Origin: Sporisorium sorghi
Lineage: Eukaryota > Basidiomycota > Ustilaginomycetes > Ustilaginales > Ustilaginaceae
Direction of reading: 5' to 3'
Length of the DNA: 42,939 nt
Assembly: GCA_023212695.1 (NCBI GenBank)
Contig: JALCCG010000181.1
Location: forward strand, 90 to 43,028
Position numbers and translations under genes: made by a program
Shown here: positions 1-10,423 of the stretch, one piece after another
Position numbering within the stretch: the stretch's first letter is position 1
How the letters are laid out: each line of letters starts with the position of its first letter
Notes under the pieces: generated by a model
What the model was told of the DNA's origin: nothing
The model's database searches: none
Seen by the model: only the letters and a program-made list of their open reading frames with translations

Positions 1-80
<80 letters not shown>

Positions 81-81
81 T
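1..81. repeat. (TTA)n microsatellite at the window edge
   Basis: The first 81 bases are an uninterrupted run of the trinucleotide TTA/ATT, about 27 copies. It begins at the window edge, so its true length is unknown. No coding frame uses it. Confidence 0.97.
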
Positions 82-120
82 TGGCTGAAAAGAGCGCGCT
101 CTGAAACTGAATCCGGCTGC

Positions 121-150
121 TCGAACGCTCTCGAACGCTCTCGAACGCTC
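121..150. repeat. 10-bp tandem repeat, three copies
   Basis: The unit TCGAACGCTC occurs three times head to tail, with a partial copy on each side (from about 117 to 153). No function can be assigned. Confidence 0.85.
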
Positions 151-1281
151 TCGCTGCAGTCCAAGCGCGTCGTCGCCATCCGTGGGTTGTCATTGGTGGT
201 TGGTGGTAGCTGTCATCATGATCATGTCAACATTCCACGACACGATCCCATCGGGCTTCGCTTACGCTGCCATCCATCCATCCATCATCATCCGGGATGA
301 TCTTGCTACGATGCGCACCACTGCATCAGCTGTGCAGCGGATAGGCTCATCCTGCATGAGCGCTTACCGTTGCAGTCGTTTCGTTTGTCATTTTCCATCG
401 CCGACGTTTTCCTTTTCTTTTTTTTTTTTTTCCACGCATGGCGCATTTGGACAAGCCAGCTGCAAAAGCCAAACGCCGAGCATGCTGTGTTTTGTTTTGC
501 GCGCCCCCGCAGCCATCGAAACGAAATCGAAACCTTGAGAGGCGCCAGCTTTCGAGAGGTCGCGCTCGGTCTCGGCTAGCTCATCCTGCAGCAGCTGCGA
601 AAAAGCGCCAAAAAAATAAATAAATTAAAAAATTATGCGTGCATGCCTCTCTGCATGGGCTTGAGAGAAGTCTCACCCACGGCGCGGTAAAGATGCAAAA
701 CCCATCAAAAGGAAAGTGCAGCATCGCATAGCATCGCTGTTTGAACTTTTTTTTCTTTTTTTCTTTCTTTTTTTTTCGCTGATGCTGCTGCTCGCTCAAA
801 CACACACCAGCTTCCTGCCCCCGGATCGTCGAGCCGTTTTTGTTGGAGACGGAGTTCCACTGCAATGGTTCGCCGCTGCAGAGTGCTTGTTATAGGTGCA
901 AATTGGCGTGGAAAAGGGGGGTCAGAGCTGAGCTTGCTGTATAGTAGTGCGCATCGGCAGGGATCGTCGAGCAGCAGCGACAAGGCGGTCAAGAGAGAGA
1001 GAGCAGCGAGAGCGATCACGGCTAACGATCACCCAAATCCCGCAGCTTACACTCCGAACCTGTGTGCATTTGGCGTACATTTCGACAAAAGAAAAAGGGG
1101 CGCACTGGATCAGTGTCGCCGTCGCGCAAACGAGCATCGCGACTCGGACCAATTTTTGGGCTCCGATGCGCTCTCTTCTCTCCCAAGCTTAGCAGTGTCG
1201 CCGATTTGCGACTCTGAACGCGGGCGGTCAACTGCAGTGTCCCAGGTACAGTACATCGATGATTGACAGAGTGATTGGCTC

Positions 1282-1304
1282 CCTCTCTCTCTCTCTCTCT
1301 CTCT
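1282..1304. repeat. (CT)n microsatellite
   Basis: A run of about 11 CT dinucleotides is followed directly by TTGCAG. The arrangement mimics a polypyrimidine tract plus 3' splice site on the + strand, but no coding exon follows that I can recognise. Confidence 0.85.
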
Positions 1305-1698
1305 TGCAGCGAGCATTGCCAACCCGAGGCCTGGAAGGTTTTCCCGAATGACAGGCGACACCTGAAAGCGATACGCAGGGCGGCTTCCCGAAACCACGGT
1401 CGAGACTGGTGGTCACTGTACCGAACCAATCTATGCTCCTCAAAGCTCTAGGCTCTCGTCTGCTGTGCATCGCCCTTGCATGGCAGGCGTCTCGGACGTG
1501 CAGCCAGGAGAAAACTCTGTTCCCGCGATTCGACGTTGGCGGGTCGTGTTCCGCCACCACAACCGTGCTCTGGGTGCGTGCAGCGTGAAAGAACCAGCTT
1601 CGGCTCCTCGTCGCTTGCCTCCACAGCCGAACTCATCAAGGTTGGCAATAAACGCTTCCCCTTTGCAACAGAAGTATCGTTACAAGTACAAAGACGTT

Positions 1699-4600
1699 CT
1701 ACAACTCCCACCGCTGCTTATCGGGCCACATGCTGCCCATCCAGCGCGTAAACTCGCTTCCGACGCCCTCCACCCACCGCGTTGTGATGTCGTCGTTGAT
1801 GCAGGCAAACGCGGGTCGAATCACGTCCACGTTGCGCTGGCTTTCCACCCATGTATCCGCATCCGCCTCGCCTTGTTTCTGCAATGACTTTCTCAACTGC
1901 TCCAGCGCCGACGGCCGCTTCATCGACTCCTCGAGCGCGTGCATCGTAGCTCCCGAGTTGAATTGCGTCTCGAGCCGCTCAAACTTCAACGGCGTGTCGC
2001 CGAGCGTGTAGGCGTATCTCTGGATCAGCTGGCTCGCAAACTGGCGCAGGGGGGTGCCGCGCCCGAACCCAGAACTCGCCATCACGCACGAGACGCTGAA
2101 GCAGGCCTCTTCCGCTTCGAACTTGGCGTCTGTCGCAAGCATGCTCGCATTCCACACCGACGACAGCGGCAGGTGCGGCACTGGGTTTGAAAAGCGCGCA
2201 TTCTCGTGCGTCTCGCCGTCGAAAGTGCGCTGAGCCGCTGGCAGGAAGGCGCTCAGCCCACGCTCTCCGCTCTGACCCACCAAGTGATGGATCAAGCAGT
2301 CGCCGCATCCACCGTCGACGTAGGCAAACTGCTTCAAGACGCGCTCCCACTCGAGCTTGCCGCTTTGCAGCTGCTGCGCAAACAACTGGACGAGGCATCG
2401 GTCCAGGTCCAGCTCGCAAAGCGTTCGCTCGAATCGGTGGTTGTGCCAGTCGTTGATCGCACCCGGCTTGGCCGCGTCGACGAAATCGGGCCATCCCCAG
2501 TAGGCCCCTCCGCGTCGATTCTGAGGCGACGCCCCACCCACCGCACGACGCTCCATCTTGGGCTCGCTGCGACGCAGGGTGACTTCGTTCGAAAGGTCGC
2601 CCAGCGGAAAGCCGTCTTGCGAGGTGAAAGTGTAGCGACTCTTGAGCGGCACAGGCCAGCCGGCTTGGATGAGCGCAATGTTGGCCGAGTCCTGCTTCAA
2701 CGTCGTCCTCTTGGCAAGCTTGACGTCGACGCCGAGGTTGCGCTCAGCTGCCGTGTCCGACACTGACGCCGATTGCTGCGAGGTCAAACCCATTTGCGAC
2801 AGCGCTCGATCGAGCTCTTGTGCAGATGAGACGAGACCATCGCCATCTTCGTCCAGCCTCAGCATGAAGAAGCTCCACAGCAGCGCCTCGCGATGGCGCT
2901 CGACCATGTTGTAGTAGGTCAAAAAGTGCGTGACGATGTTGTCGCCGCCATTGCGGAAGCGGTTGAGCGCAGCGCGCGCATGCTCGTACGCCCATCCCAT
3001 GCGCGTCTCTTGCAGCAGCGTCTTGGAGAAACTCTTGTGGACGTGGTGGATGTACGGTCGTCTGCGTTGACCGAATCGCTGGTCCAAGAGCCAGTTGGTA
3101 TGCCAGAGCGACGGCCATTCTCCCGATCCTGCCTGCGACGACTGCTTGCCCTCGACCACCAGATTCGGATCGAGACGCAGAACAGGACCAAACAAAGGCG
3201 AAGAAACGTCGCCGCTGCTGACATCGTCCATAAAGAAAAAGTCGTCGTTCGAGTAGATGAGCGTGTCGTGCAGACCAGGCTGGTCACCCAGCATGGCCTC
3301 GACCGCCATCGAGTTGAACGTCGGCAGGGCTGCACGTCGGTAGTCGTCTCGGTGCTTGCGCTCGTCGGCTGTGAGCGGCTCAGTGAGCAGCCAGTTGTCG
3401 CGGAAAGCGTTCCAGTCGTGGTGAAGTCGCACTTGGGGTGAAGCCACGGAAGATGCGCTGACGGCAGTTACAGCCCCTTGGCCGGCAAGCACGTTGGAGG
3501 CGTTGGCAAGCGAGAGCCACTGAGGCACCTGGCCTTCGCGGATCTGACCCTCGTCCGTGGTGAAGCGGTCCGTGCCGAGTCCTTGCACTCGACGCAGCTG
3601 AGACGGCAGTCCCTGGAAGGCATCCCTGAGCTTGTTCATGTCGAGCCAGAACGGAGGCCCACTTGAACGGCGCTGCATCGAGGAAAGCAGTCTGGACCAA
3701 GAGCTTCGCTCCTTGCTTGGCTGTCGTGCACCGGGCTGAAGGTGATACGGCGCTGAAAAGTCAGGCGCGACAATGTGGATGGTGGAGAGGGCATGCAGAT
3801 GTTTGACGGCGGAGCGCATCGAGAAGCGCAGCTCTTGATGATCGCGGAAGCGACTGTCATCGGCCGGTCCTGATCTGCGGTTGAGCTCGAAACTGCGATC
3901 GAAGGCAGGCTCGCCGAGAGATCGACGATGGGGCGTTGCCGACACGCCTGTGGATGATGGCGACGACGAAGGGAACAGATCCTCTTCGACGTACTCTTGC
4001 CACCGACCTGTCGAACGGTATGCGTGCATCCATTCAGCGCTAGAGTGGCGCAAGTCAGAGCCGTTGACCCATGTGTAGAGGAGGTCAATGTCGGTGAGGT
4101 CGGATCGTTGGCGATAGACGCCATGAAGCGCTTCGCAGACCGTGCCGTGCGCTACCCAAGCCCCGATGCATTCTGGCTTTTCGAGCATGAGAAGTTGTGA
4201 TGGGATCGGTTCGAGCTGGCGTCGGTTGGCAGCTGAGGCTGATGGGGCGATGGGGGCTAGGGTCAAGGCATCTTGGTGGTGTAGATCCACAGGCAGGATG
4301 TCTTTGGGCCGCACGGGATACTCTGGTCGATGCACTGTCGGCAGCCTGATCGAAGCATCCTGCAAAGAGTCGTCGTCGTGTAGCGAAGGGCAAAAGGAAT
4401 CGCCGGCCTTGCAAAGTGGAGCATCGACGCTGGCCCTGTGCCAGTTGCGAGCTCCGATGCCAAGGAAGAAGGCGGCCAGCAGAAGACCACAGAGCGTCTT
4501 TTTCCTGTGTGCGACTTTGCGCGAGACGGGTCGGAAGTCGTCGCTGGCGAGCTTCTTGTAGCCTGTGCTGGTCAAGACGGAAGGCAGCTTGCTCGTGAGG

Positions 4601-4890
4601 TGAGCGAGGTGACTGGCCATCACGGCGCCAACGAGCGTCTCTGAAGAATCCGAGGCGCTGGGCCAAGAGCGTTGGTCGCGATAGAAGTCGCTGTCGTAGG
4701 AGCGGTCGGAGTCGCGGCGTTCGAACATGGTCGCAGAAGAGAAGGAGGTGCGCGATGAGGTCAAGGGCGAAGATTGAATGCTATGGTCGGCGTGAGATGA
4801 TGGACCGGCTTGTCGTGCGTAGGCGTACTGGTCATGATCGTCGGCGGATGTCATGCTGATGCAGACCTGATCCTTGAAGTGAGGCTGCAT
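1699..4890 (-). CDS. Stealth-family sugar-phosphate transferase (GNPTAB/Xpt1-like), type II membrane protein
   Basis: A single 1063-residue frame. Seen: a Ser-rich cytosolic N terminus, one membrane segment at about residues 133-150 (LCGLLLAAFFLGIG) and then a long lumenal part, so probably a Golgi type II protein. Stealth region CR1 is clear (IDLLYTWVNGSD, about residue 270). CR2 starts with the FRDHQELRFSMRSAV block and ends at SNDDFFF; a later block contains PYIHHVHKSFSK. A canonical EF-hand loop (DEDGDGLVSSAQEL) lies between the conserved regions. Known for the family: Stealth enzymes such as human GNPTAB and cryptococcal Xpt1 transfer sugar-1-phosphate from nucleotide sugars to glycans. 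Inference: this one modifies protein-linked glycans in the secretory pathway, possibly Ca-dependent; donor and acceptor are unknown. An alternative start is Met13 (4854). Confidence 0.88.
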   Translation of the reverse strand: MQPHFKDQVCISMTSADDHDQYAYARQAGPSSHADHSIQSSPLTSSRTSFSSATMFERRDSDRSYDSDFYRDQRSWPSASDSSETLVGAVMASHLAHLTSKLPSVLTSTGYKKLASDDFRPVSRKVAHRKKTLCGLLLAAFFLGIGARNWHRASVDAPLCKAGDSFCPSLHDDDSLQDASIRLPTVHRPEYPVRPKDILPVDLHHQDALTLAPIAPSASAANRRQLEPIPSQLLMLEKPECIGAWVAHGTVCEALHGVYRQRSDLTDIDLLYTWVNGSDLRHSSAEWMHAYRSTGRWQEYVEEDLFPSSSPSSTGVSATPHRRSLGEPAFDRSFELNRRSGPADDSRFRDHQELRFSMRSAVKHLHALSTIHIVAPDFSAPYHLQPGARQPSKERSSWSRLLSSMQRRSSGPPFWLDMNKLRDAFQGLPSQLRRVQGLGTDRFTTDEGQIREGQVPQWLSLANASNVLAGQGAVTAVSASSVASPQVRLHHDWNAFRDNWLLTEPLTADERKHRDDYRRAALPTFNSMAVEAMLGDQPGLHDTLIYSNDDFFFMDDVSSGDVSSPLFGPVLRLDPNLVVEGKQSSQAGSGEWPSLWHTNWLLDQRFGQRRRPYIHHVHKSFSKTLLQETRMGWAYEHARAALNRFRNGGDNIVTHFLTYYNMVERHREALLWSFFMLRLDEDGDGLVSSAQELDRALSQMGLTSQQSASVSDTAAERNLGVDVKLAKRTTLKQDSANIALIQAGWPVPLKSRYTFTSQDGFPLGDLSNEVTLRRSEPKMERRAVGGASPQNRRGGAYWGWPDFVDAAKPGAINDWHNHRFERTLCELDLDRCLVQLFAQQLQSGKLEWERVLKQFAYVDGGCGDCLIHHLVGQSGERGLSAFLPAAQRTFDGETHENARFSNPVPHLPLSSVWNASMLATDAKFEAEEACFSVSCVMASSGFGRGTPLRQFASQLIQRYAYTLGDTPLKFERLETQFNSGATMHALEESMKRPSALEQLRKSLQKQGEADADTWVESQRNVDVIRPAFACINDDITTRWVEGVGSEFTRWMGSMWPDKQRWEL

Positions 4891-6365
4891 CGTGTCGGGG
4901 ATGGTGGTCTAATGGAAGAGAAGTGCAGGACGATGGAGCAGATTCGGGAAGCGTGATGTTGGCGTCGACTAGGGCCGATCCTAGCTGTTGGCGTATCGAG
5001 ACATTAGGGCTGTGGTTCGAGTGTGACAAGAGCAGGTCTGTCACAAGGGATGTGATGGACCTCGAGTGTCGAGGTGCTGAGCTGTGTGGCTGCTGCACAA
5101 GGTCAGGGCGACCGCATGTTTCGAGTGTGCGGAGAAGACCCTCGAATAAGGCGTAGCGAGCCAGCCGGTGTGATTGTGACAAGTCGTTGTGACAACTGGA
5201 TGTGTGACGGTGCAAGGCTGGGGCTATCTCTGCACTTGGTCAGGTCGCATGGAGACGAGAGGCAAGTTTAGCGAGGACGATGGGGTGCGTTGAGATCTGG
5301 CTGAGCGAAAGCACGAGGGATTGTCGGAAAGCCGGTGCCAGGAGGGCAGCAGATAAGGTGGAATGGACAGGGGGCATGCGACCACGAGGTTTCCGTCATA
5401 CCGGCGGTTGAAACCTCGGCACAAATGCTCCGCTATTTCTTCGAGATGAGCTAGCTGCTGCCAGCAGTAGTATACGTGGCTTCCGACAACCGTTGCCTTG
5501 CGTAAAACGAGACGGTGCGGTACGGCGATCGACGGCACCGCTCGGTGTGGATCTGCTGTGCGATGGTAGAGCGTCACACGAGAGGAGCCAGCTGTGAGAG
5601 TTTTTGCGAGTGTGGTCCAAGCGATGCGAGATTTTTTGAAGCGGTTTGCTGACTTTGAAACCTCGGCTGGAAGGCTGAACCATGGCTTGCTCGTTGGCGC
5701 ACAGTCCCGTGTGCTATCCTTGATTGGGGCTCGGATCCCCTTTGAGCTCCAGTGATGGAGACCCGTGTCATGTAGATCAAGCGGTCGAGCTGTTTTTGAC
5801 CGCGGAGATGGTCAGCAAAGTCCTTGGTTGCGATGTGGTCAGGACGATAATTTACTGTACTGACATCGCACGCGCAACATGACAGGACGGTAGACTGCCC
5901 CCCCCCCCTCCTCAGCTGTCAAGGGGCGAGGGTCCCTGACATCGCTCCTTGCCGTTGCGGCTGTTGCCGTCGTTGTCCATCCCATCGTCAATCGGACTCG
6001 ATCGGGCCACCGTGACCAAAGATCCCCGATTTGAATCACCCGATGGGCCGACCCGATCGCAGCTCTGAGCATCTCCGCGTTGAGGACACCAAGACCCCTT
6101 CGCACAAGCCACACTTCATTCTCGACCGTCTTCAAGGACAGTCCGAACAGTCCCGAGAACAGACGCAGCAATGAGCACAGAAGGGACCGCTTCAGGCGAC
6201 AAGAGAAGAGGCTTGATTGCGGGATTGAATCGATGAAAAAGTGAAAGACGAAAACAAGGAGCGACACGACGCGAGGCGACGTCCAGTGTAAATCGAGTCG
6301 ACGACGATCTCGAGCGGTCTACAAGATCCTACATCACTCTGCAGCGACTGCACCCTCGATCCTCT
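4891..6365. other. Intergenic: Stealth 5' flank and 3' flank of the Kre9-like gene
   Basis: About 1.5 kb between two minus-strand genes. It should hold the Stealth promoter and 5' UTR at the left and the 3' end of the next gene at the right. A poly-C run of about 11 lies at 5898-5908. Frames of up to about 140 residues exist on the minus strand but show no family resemblance or conserved-looking composition. I see no tRNA-like or other RNA gene. Confidence 0.55.
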
Positions 6366-6760
6366 TCACTTGGCTTTGATTTCGAAGAAGCTGGTGCTCT
6401 GGTGGATGCGGGAATTCTGCACACTGACCATAATCGCCTGGTACCTGCCCGGCTTGACGTGGTCCGGAACCTGCCAAGTCAAAGTTCCACACACCACGCC
6501 CTTATCCCGAATATGGGCTCGACACTTGTTGGAGCCGCGCTGCGCATAGACGCGCTGACCGGCGACGTAGCCGTGCTTGTTGTTCGAGATGCGGATGATA
6601 AAGTCGTCCTCGTTGTGCGGGTCGGCCTCGGCCATCTGCCAGGTGAAGTGGACAGTCTGGCCCGTGTGCCAGACGGTGCTCATGTGCGGGTGGGGTCGGC
6701 AGCGCTGACGGTAAGGGCGGCGACCACGGTGGCGCCCAGAATGGACAGGATGCGGACCAT
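6366..6760 (-). pseudogene. Small secreted Kre9/Knh1-like (Ig-like) protein, split by an apparent frameshift
   Basis: Reading from 6760, a clear signal peptide (MVRILSILGATVVAALTVSA) is followed within six codons by TGA at 6680-6682. The next frame, open from 6683 to 6366, encodes a domain starting STVWHTGQTVHFTWQ. This resembles the N-terminal Ig-like domain of Kre9/Knh1 and Ser/Thr-rich GPI proteins, which normally follows the signal peptide directly. One extra base in the C4 run (plus-strand G run 6692-6695) would join the frames. No room exists for an ordinary intron. The joined product would be about 130 residues, with two Cys and no GPI signal. Either a true mutation or a homopolymer sequencing error is possible; I favour a functional gene with an error, but the sequence as given is broken. 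The family call is moderate: the WxxGQTVxFTW pattern is the main support. Confidence 0.55.
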
Positions 6761-7408
6761 CTTGTGCAATTTGCTGAGCTTGGGGGGGGGGAATGGGTTT
6801 GTGAGAGAAGAGAAAGTTTGTTGGAGTGTTGGAGCGATACAGCGTGGGAAGGAAAAAGAGGCTGTTTTATAAACTTGTCGACTGCTGCGATCGAGGTTCA
6901 TGCTGTTGGATCCGGCCCCACCCCTTGAAATGATGCGTTGTTGCCATCGTGTGTACTGTACCACAACGCCTATTCATCCTATGTATCCTTGCGGCCAACC
7001 CCTTGCGCCGTACCGTCCCCGCTCGTCCCCACCCAAGGACACCCACTTCGGTAGCAGTGGTATTTTTGTTTGGCACCGCACATACAACTTTAAGCCAAAA
7101 AGCAGGCTTTACGCACCTCCGCTGTCTCTTCATCACCACCATTCGTGCTGGCATTGACCGTGGGGACGAATCAAGTCCCACCCTTCAGGGCTGGACCTGC
7201 TTGCGGGACGTGTGACATACACGCACACACACACACCAAGGCCCACACATTTCATCTCTTGACAATGGCAAGGCCGATCCCGAGCGAGCCTGCTCCGGAC
7301 CGTCAACAGCCTTGTCACACCTGCCTGCACTTCCACGCCCACCCAGCGTGTCACACCATTTTATTATTATTTATTTTTGCCACGACAGCCTCCTTTGTCT
7401 CTACAACC
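6761..7408. promoter_or_regulatory. Divergent intergenic region, Kre9-like gene and OPT transporter
   Basis: The two genes point away from each other, so this 648-bp stretch should hold both promoters. A C10 run on the minus strand (6782-6791) lies just before the Kre9-like start, and an (AC)n run sits near 7221-7233. Two ATGs (7145, 7265) are open in frame with the transporter, but the T-rich leader before 7409 looks untranslated. No specific binding site is recognised. Confidence 0.5.
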
Positions 7409-10400
7409 ATGTCGAGGCCCAAGACCGCCACCACGCGTCCGGCCACCTCTGCCGGTGGACCGCTGCAGCAGACCTTTCGACCGGTTACGTCCCAAGGTCT
7501 CGATAGCGAGCACAGCCACATCCAGTCCATTGTAGAGGACGACAAGAAAGAGTTTGATTCTTCCAACGACTACTGCAGTACTGACGACGACACGTACGAT
7601 GACGACGATGGCGAGCAGCATCACCAGGGCGAGGAGGACGACGACGACAACGACGATGTGTTTGCGTTTGCTCCTCCCGGCCTAGGTATTCCGGCGGTGC
7701 AGGTGGTTCCAGCGCCGGCGGATCTGCCTGCACCACCGCCTGCTGCGCTGACTGCACCTGAATCAGCTGCCCCGAAGAGCAGAAACGCCACTGTTCGCGA
7801 GAGCGTCTACTACTACGACCAGAACAGCGGCGCCGTGTACAACGCGCAGGGCGATCTGGTGCAGATGCAGACCGCCGCGCCCCCCTATGCTGCGCACGCC
7901 ACCTCGGCCCCACCCAGCGTCTCGCACAGCAAGCCCCTCGACGAGCAAAAGACCAGCGCGCCCGTCTCGCGCAGCACCTCGATCAAATGGCACCCTTCGA
8001 CGCGCGGCGAGAGCGGTGCCGGCGGGCGTCGCTGCGAATCCTCCGGCAAGGACTCGGACGGTCGCTGCTCGCCCACGTCGTCCTGGCACGACGCCGTTTC
8101 GTGGAACGGCCACGCCGGCACAACCGCCTCCACCTCGGACAGCGCCGACCTGCTGCGCACCCTGCCCAGCCCCAGCTTCTCCCGAGCGGTCGAGCTCGAG
8201 CTCGAGGAGGACGACGACTCGCCGTACCCGGAAGTGCGCGCGTCTGTTTCCAACGTCGACGATCCCTCGATGCCGTCGATCACGTTCCGCTCGCTGTTGC
8301 TCGGACTGGGGCTTTCGGCGTTCGCGTCGGCGGTGAATACGTTTCTGTCGCAGCGCAATCCGCCGATCCAGATCGTGGCGATCATCGTGCAGATCCTCGC
8401 ACATCCGCTTGGGACGGTTATGGCGAATGTGTTGCCCATTCGCTCTTTTACGTTTCGTCGGCCGAGCTTGCGAAAGGGCAGGAATGCGCAGCGAACGAGC
8501 AAGTCGTACACGTGGTCCTTCAACCCGGGTCCGTGGAACATCAAAGAGCATACGGTCGTGCTCGTGGCGGCTACGACGGGGCTGAACCCGTCCTACTCGC
8601 TGTCGATCCTGTTGGCGCAGGATCTGGCTCGCTTCTGGGACGATCGCAGGTCCTTCTTGTACGGCCTGCTGTCGGTGTGTGCACCTCAACTCATCGGGTT
8701 GGCACTGGCAGGGTTTGTGCGTGAGGTGCTCGTCGAACCGGCATCGATGATCTGGCCGCAGAACCTGTCCGTCTCGACCGTGCTCAACACGCTGCACGCC
8801 GAGGAGGACGCGGTGCACTCGAGCGGCACGCGGCGCATGTCGCGGCTGCGATTCTTCAACGTCGCCTCGATCGTCGCCTTTGTCGTCTACTTTTTCCCTG
8901 GCTACCTCTTCACGGCGCTGTCGATCTTCAACTGGGTTTGCTGGATCTGGCCGACCAACGTGCCGGTCAACGTCGTGTTCGGCGCGGCGCACGGCCTGGG
9001 CGCGAGCGTGCTCACGTTTGACTGGAACCAGGTCACCTACCTCGGCTCTCCGCTCGTCATACCTTGGTGGGCGCAGGCCAACCTTTTCGCCGGGTTCGTG
9101 ATGGGCATCTGGATCGCCGCGCCCATGCTGTACTTCACCAACGCGCTGCACACGGCCTACCTGCCCATCCTGTCAGGAAGCAGCTTCGACCGCTTCGGCC
9201 AGCGGTACAACGTCAGCATGGTCTCGTCGAACCACAGCACGTTGCGCGCCGACGCATACGCACAGTACTCGCAGGTGTACATCTCGGCAGGGCTCATCGT
9301 GGCCTACTTTGGCGGGTTTGCGCTCATCACGGCGGCGGTGGTGCATACGACGCTGTACCACGGGCGATTCGTGTGGGACCGGCTGAGGGCGAAGCGCGCG
9401 ATGCCCGACGATGTGCACGCGCGGCTGATGCGCAGGTATGCCAGCGTGCCGTTCTGGTGGTACGGTGTCGTGCTGGCGACGGGGCTGGGCATGTCGGTGT
9501 TTCTCACGGCGGCGTACAGCACGCATTTGCCCATCTGGGCGCTCGGGTTGGCGGTGCTGGTGCCGGCAGCGTACATGCTGCCGTTCGGATTCATCTTTGC
9601 CATGAGCGGCTTGCCTGCGGCGGTGAACCTCGTCTCGGAGATCCTGGCGTCCTGGCTGCTGCCGGGCAGGCCGCTGCCGGTGATGATGTTCAAGACGGTC
9701 AGCCAGCAGACGTTGACGTTTGGCCTGCTGTTTTCGCAAGACCAGAAGCTGGGACACTACATGAAGATCGCCCCGCGCCAGATTTTCTTCGTGCAGATCC
9801 TGTCGATCCTGGTCAACAGCTTCATGCAGATACTGGCGAAGAACTACCTGCGCGACCACATCAAGGACGTCTGCGACCCCGCACAGCCGCAACACTTTAC
9901 CTGCGAGCCCGTCACCATCTTTCACACGGCCTCGATCATCTGGGGAGCCATCGGAGTCGAGCGGAGCTTCGGCCCCAAGTCGCCGTACCGGTGGCTGTTC
10001 TACGGTCTGATCGTCGGCGCGGTGCTGCCGCTCATCACGTGGTTCACTTGTCGAAAACTGAAATGGGCGACGATGCGCATCGTATCGGCACCCATCATCT
10101 TTGTCGGCATGAGCCTGGCACCGCCGGCGTCCGGGATCAACTTTACGTCGGCGATCGTGGTGGGCTACTTTTTCCAGTACTGGATGCGCAAGCACCGGCT
10201 GGATTGGTGGTCGCGGTACAACTTTGTGCTGGCGGGAGCGCTGGATTTCGGGACGGTGCTGTCGTCGCTTGTGATCTACTTTTTGCTGCAGATGCCCAAG
10301 AATGGCGCGTTGGAGCTGCAGTGGTGGGGGAACCAGGTGGCTGTGCAGACGGCGGATGCGCAGGGTACGCCGTTGCTCGAGGCGCCTGAGATGGGGTTTG

Positions 10401-10423
10401 CGCCTCCTCCTGGTGCGTCCTGA
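7409..10423 (+). CDS. OPT-family oligopeptide transporter
   Basis: A multi-spanning plasma-membrane or vacuolar transporter expected to move small peptides (or glutathione/metal chelates) with protons. With the start at 7409 the product is 1004 residues. Residues 1-290 are hydrophilic and poorly conserved, with Asp/Glu-rich runs (about residues 50-85) and Pro/Ala-rich stretches. From about residue 294 there are some 12-16 hydrophobic segments. The family signature NPGPWNIKEH, followed by GLNPSYSLSILLAQ, lies near residue 372. Other typical parts are the CWIWP segment and the C-terminal INF-type loop. I chose 7409 (context ACAACCATGTCG) because the upstream in-frame codons read through T-rich leader-like DNA; starts at 7145 or 7265 would add 88 or 48 residues. 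No intron is needed. The substrate cannot be named from sequence. Confidence 0.93.
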   Translation: MSRPKTATTRPATSAGGPLQQTFRPVTSQGLDSEHSHIQSIVEDDKKEFDSSNDYCSTDDDTYDDDDGEQHHQGEEDDDDNDDVFAFAPPGLGIPAVQVVPAPADLPAPPPAALTAPESAAPKSRNATVRESVYYYDQNSGAVYNAQGDLVQMQTAAPPYAAHATSAPPSVSHSKPLDEQKTSAPVSRSTSIKWHPSTRGESGAGGRRCESSGKDSDGRCSPTSSWHDAVSWNGHAGTTASTSDSADLLRTLPSPSFSRAVELELEEDDDSPYPEVRASVSNVDDPSMPSITFRSLLLGLGLSAFASAVNTFLSQRNPPIQIVAIIVQILAHPLGTVMANVLPIRSFTFRRPSLRKGRNAQRTSKSYTWSFNPGPWNIKEHTVVLVAATTGLNPSYSLSILLAQDLARFWDDRRSFLYGLLSVCAPQLIGLALAGFVREVLVEPASMIWPQNLSVSTVLNTLHAEEDAVHSSGTRRMSRLRFFNVASIVAFVVYFFPGYLFTALSIFNWVCWIWPTNVPVNVVFGAAHGLGASVLTFDWNQVTYLGSPLVIPWWAQANLFAGFVMGIWIAAPMLYFTNALHTAYLPILSGSSFDRFGQRYNVSMVSSNHSTLRADAYAQYSQVYISAGLIVAYFGGFALITAAVVHTTLYHGRFVWDRLRAKRAMPDDVHARLMRRYASVPFWWYGVVLATGLGMSVFLTAAYSTHLPIWALGLAVLVPAAYMLPFGFIFAMSGLPAAVNLVSEILASWLLPGRPLPVMMFKTVSQQTLTFGLLFSQDQKLGHYMKIAPRQIFFVQILSILVNSFMQILAKNYLRDHIKDVCDPAQPQHFTCEPVTIFHTASIIWGAIGVERSFGPKSPYRWLFYGLIVGAVLPLITWFTCRKLKWATMRIVSAPIIFVGMSLAPPASGINFTSAIVVGYFFQYWMRKHRLDWWSRYNFVLAGALDFGTVLSSLVIYFLLQMPKNGALELQWWGNQVAVQTADAQGTPLLEAPEMGFAPPPGAS

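Larger units (their letters stand above)
82..1698. other. Intergenic stretch with simple repeats, no gene recognised
   Basis: No open frame here resembles a protein family or shows conserved domain-like composition. The longest frames (about 140 residues) are low-complexity readings of Arg/Ser-rich sequence. The stretch holds a 10-bp tandem repeat (121-150), T-rich tracts near 418-431 and 750-775, and a (CT)n run (1282-1304). Its right end is the 3' flank of the Stealth gene. An untranslated region, a small RNA or a poorly conserved gene cannot be excluded. Confidence 0.6.

Noticed and set aside
1284..1310. A CT tract followed by TTGCAG as a 3' splice site of an unseen gene
   Set aside because: No following frame has recognisable or protein-like composition, and no matching donor with coding sequence lies upstream.
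7145..7408. N-terminal extension of the OPT transporter from the ATG at 7145
   Set aside because: The added 88 residues come from CA-repeat and T-rich leader-like DNA and have no OPT similarity; 7409 has the better start context.
7763..9151. A 462-codon open frame on the minus strand, antisense to the OPT transporter
   Set aside because: Composition is Arg/His/Asp-rich with no family resemblance; it is the complement of GC-rich codons of the OPT gene, whose frame carries clear motifs. The same applies to long antisense frames over DAHP synthase (11824-13047), ARMT1 (21182-22711), the carrier (26397-27623) and SYP1 (41587-42720).
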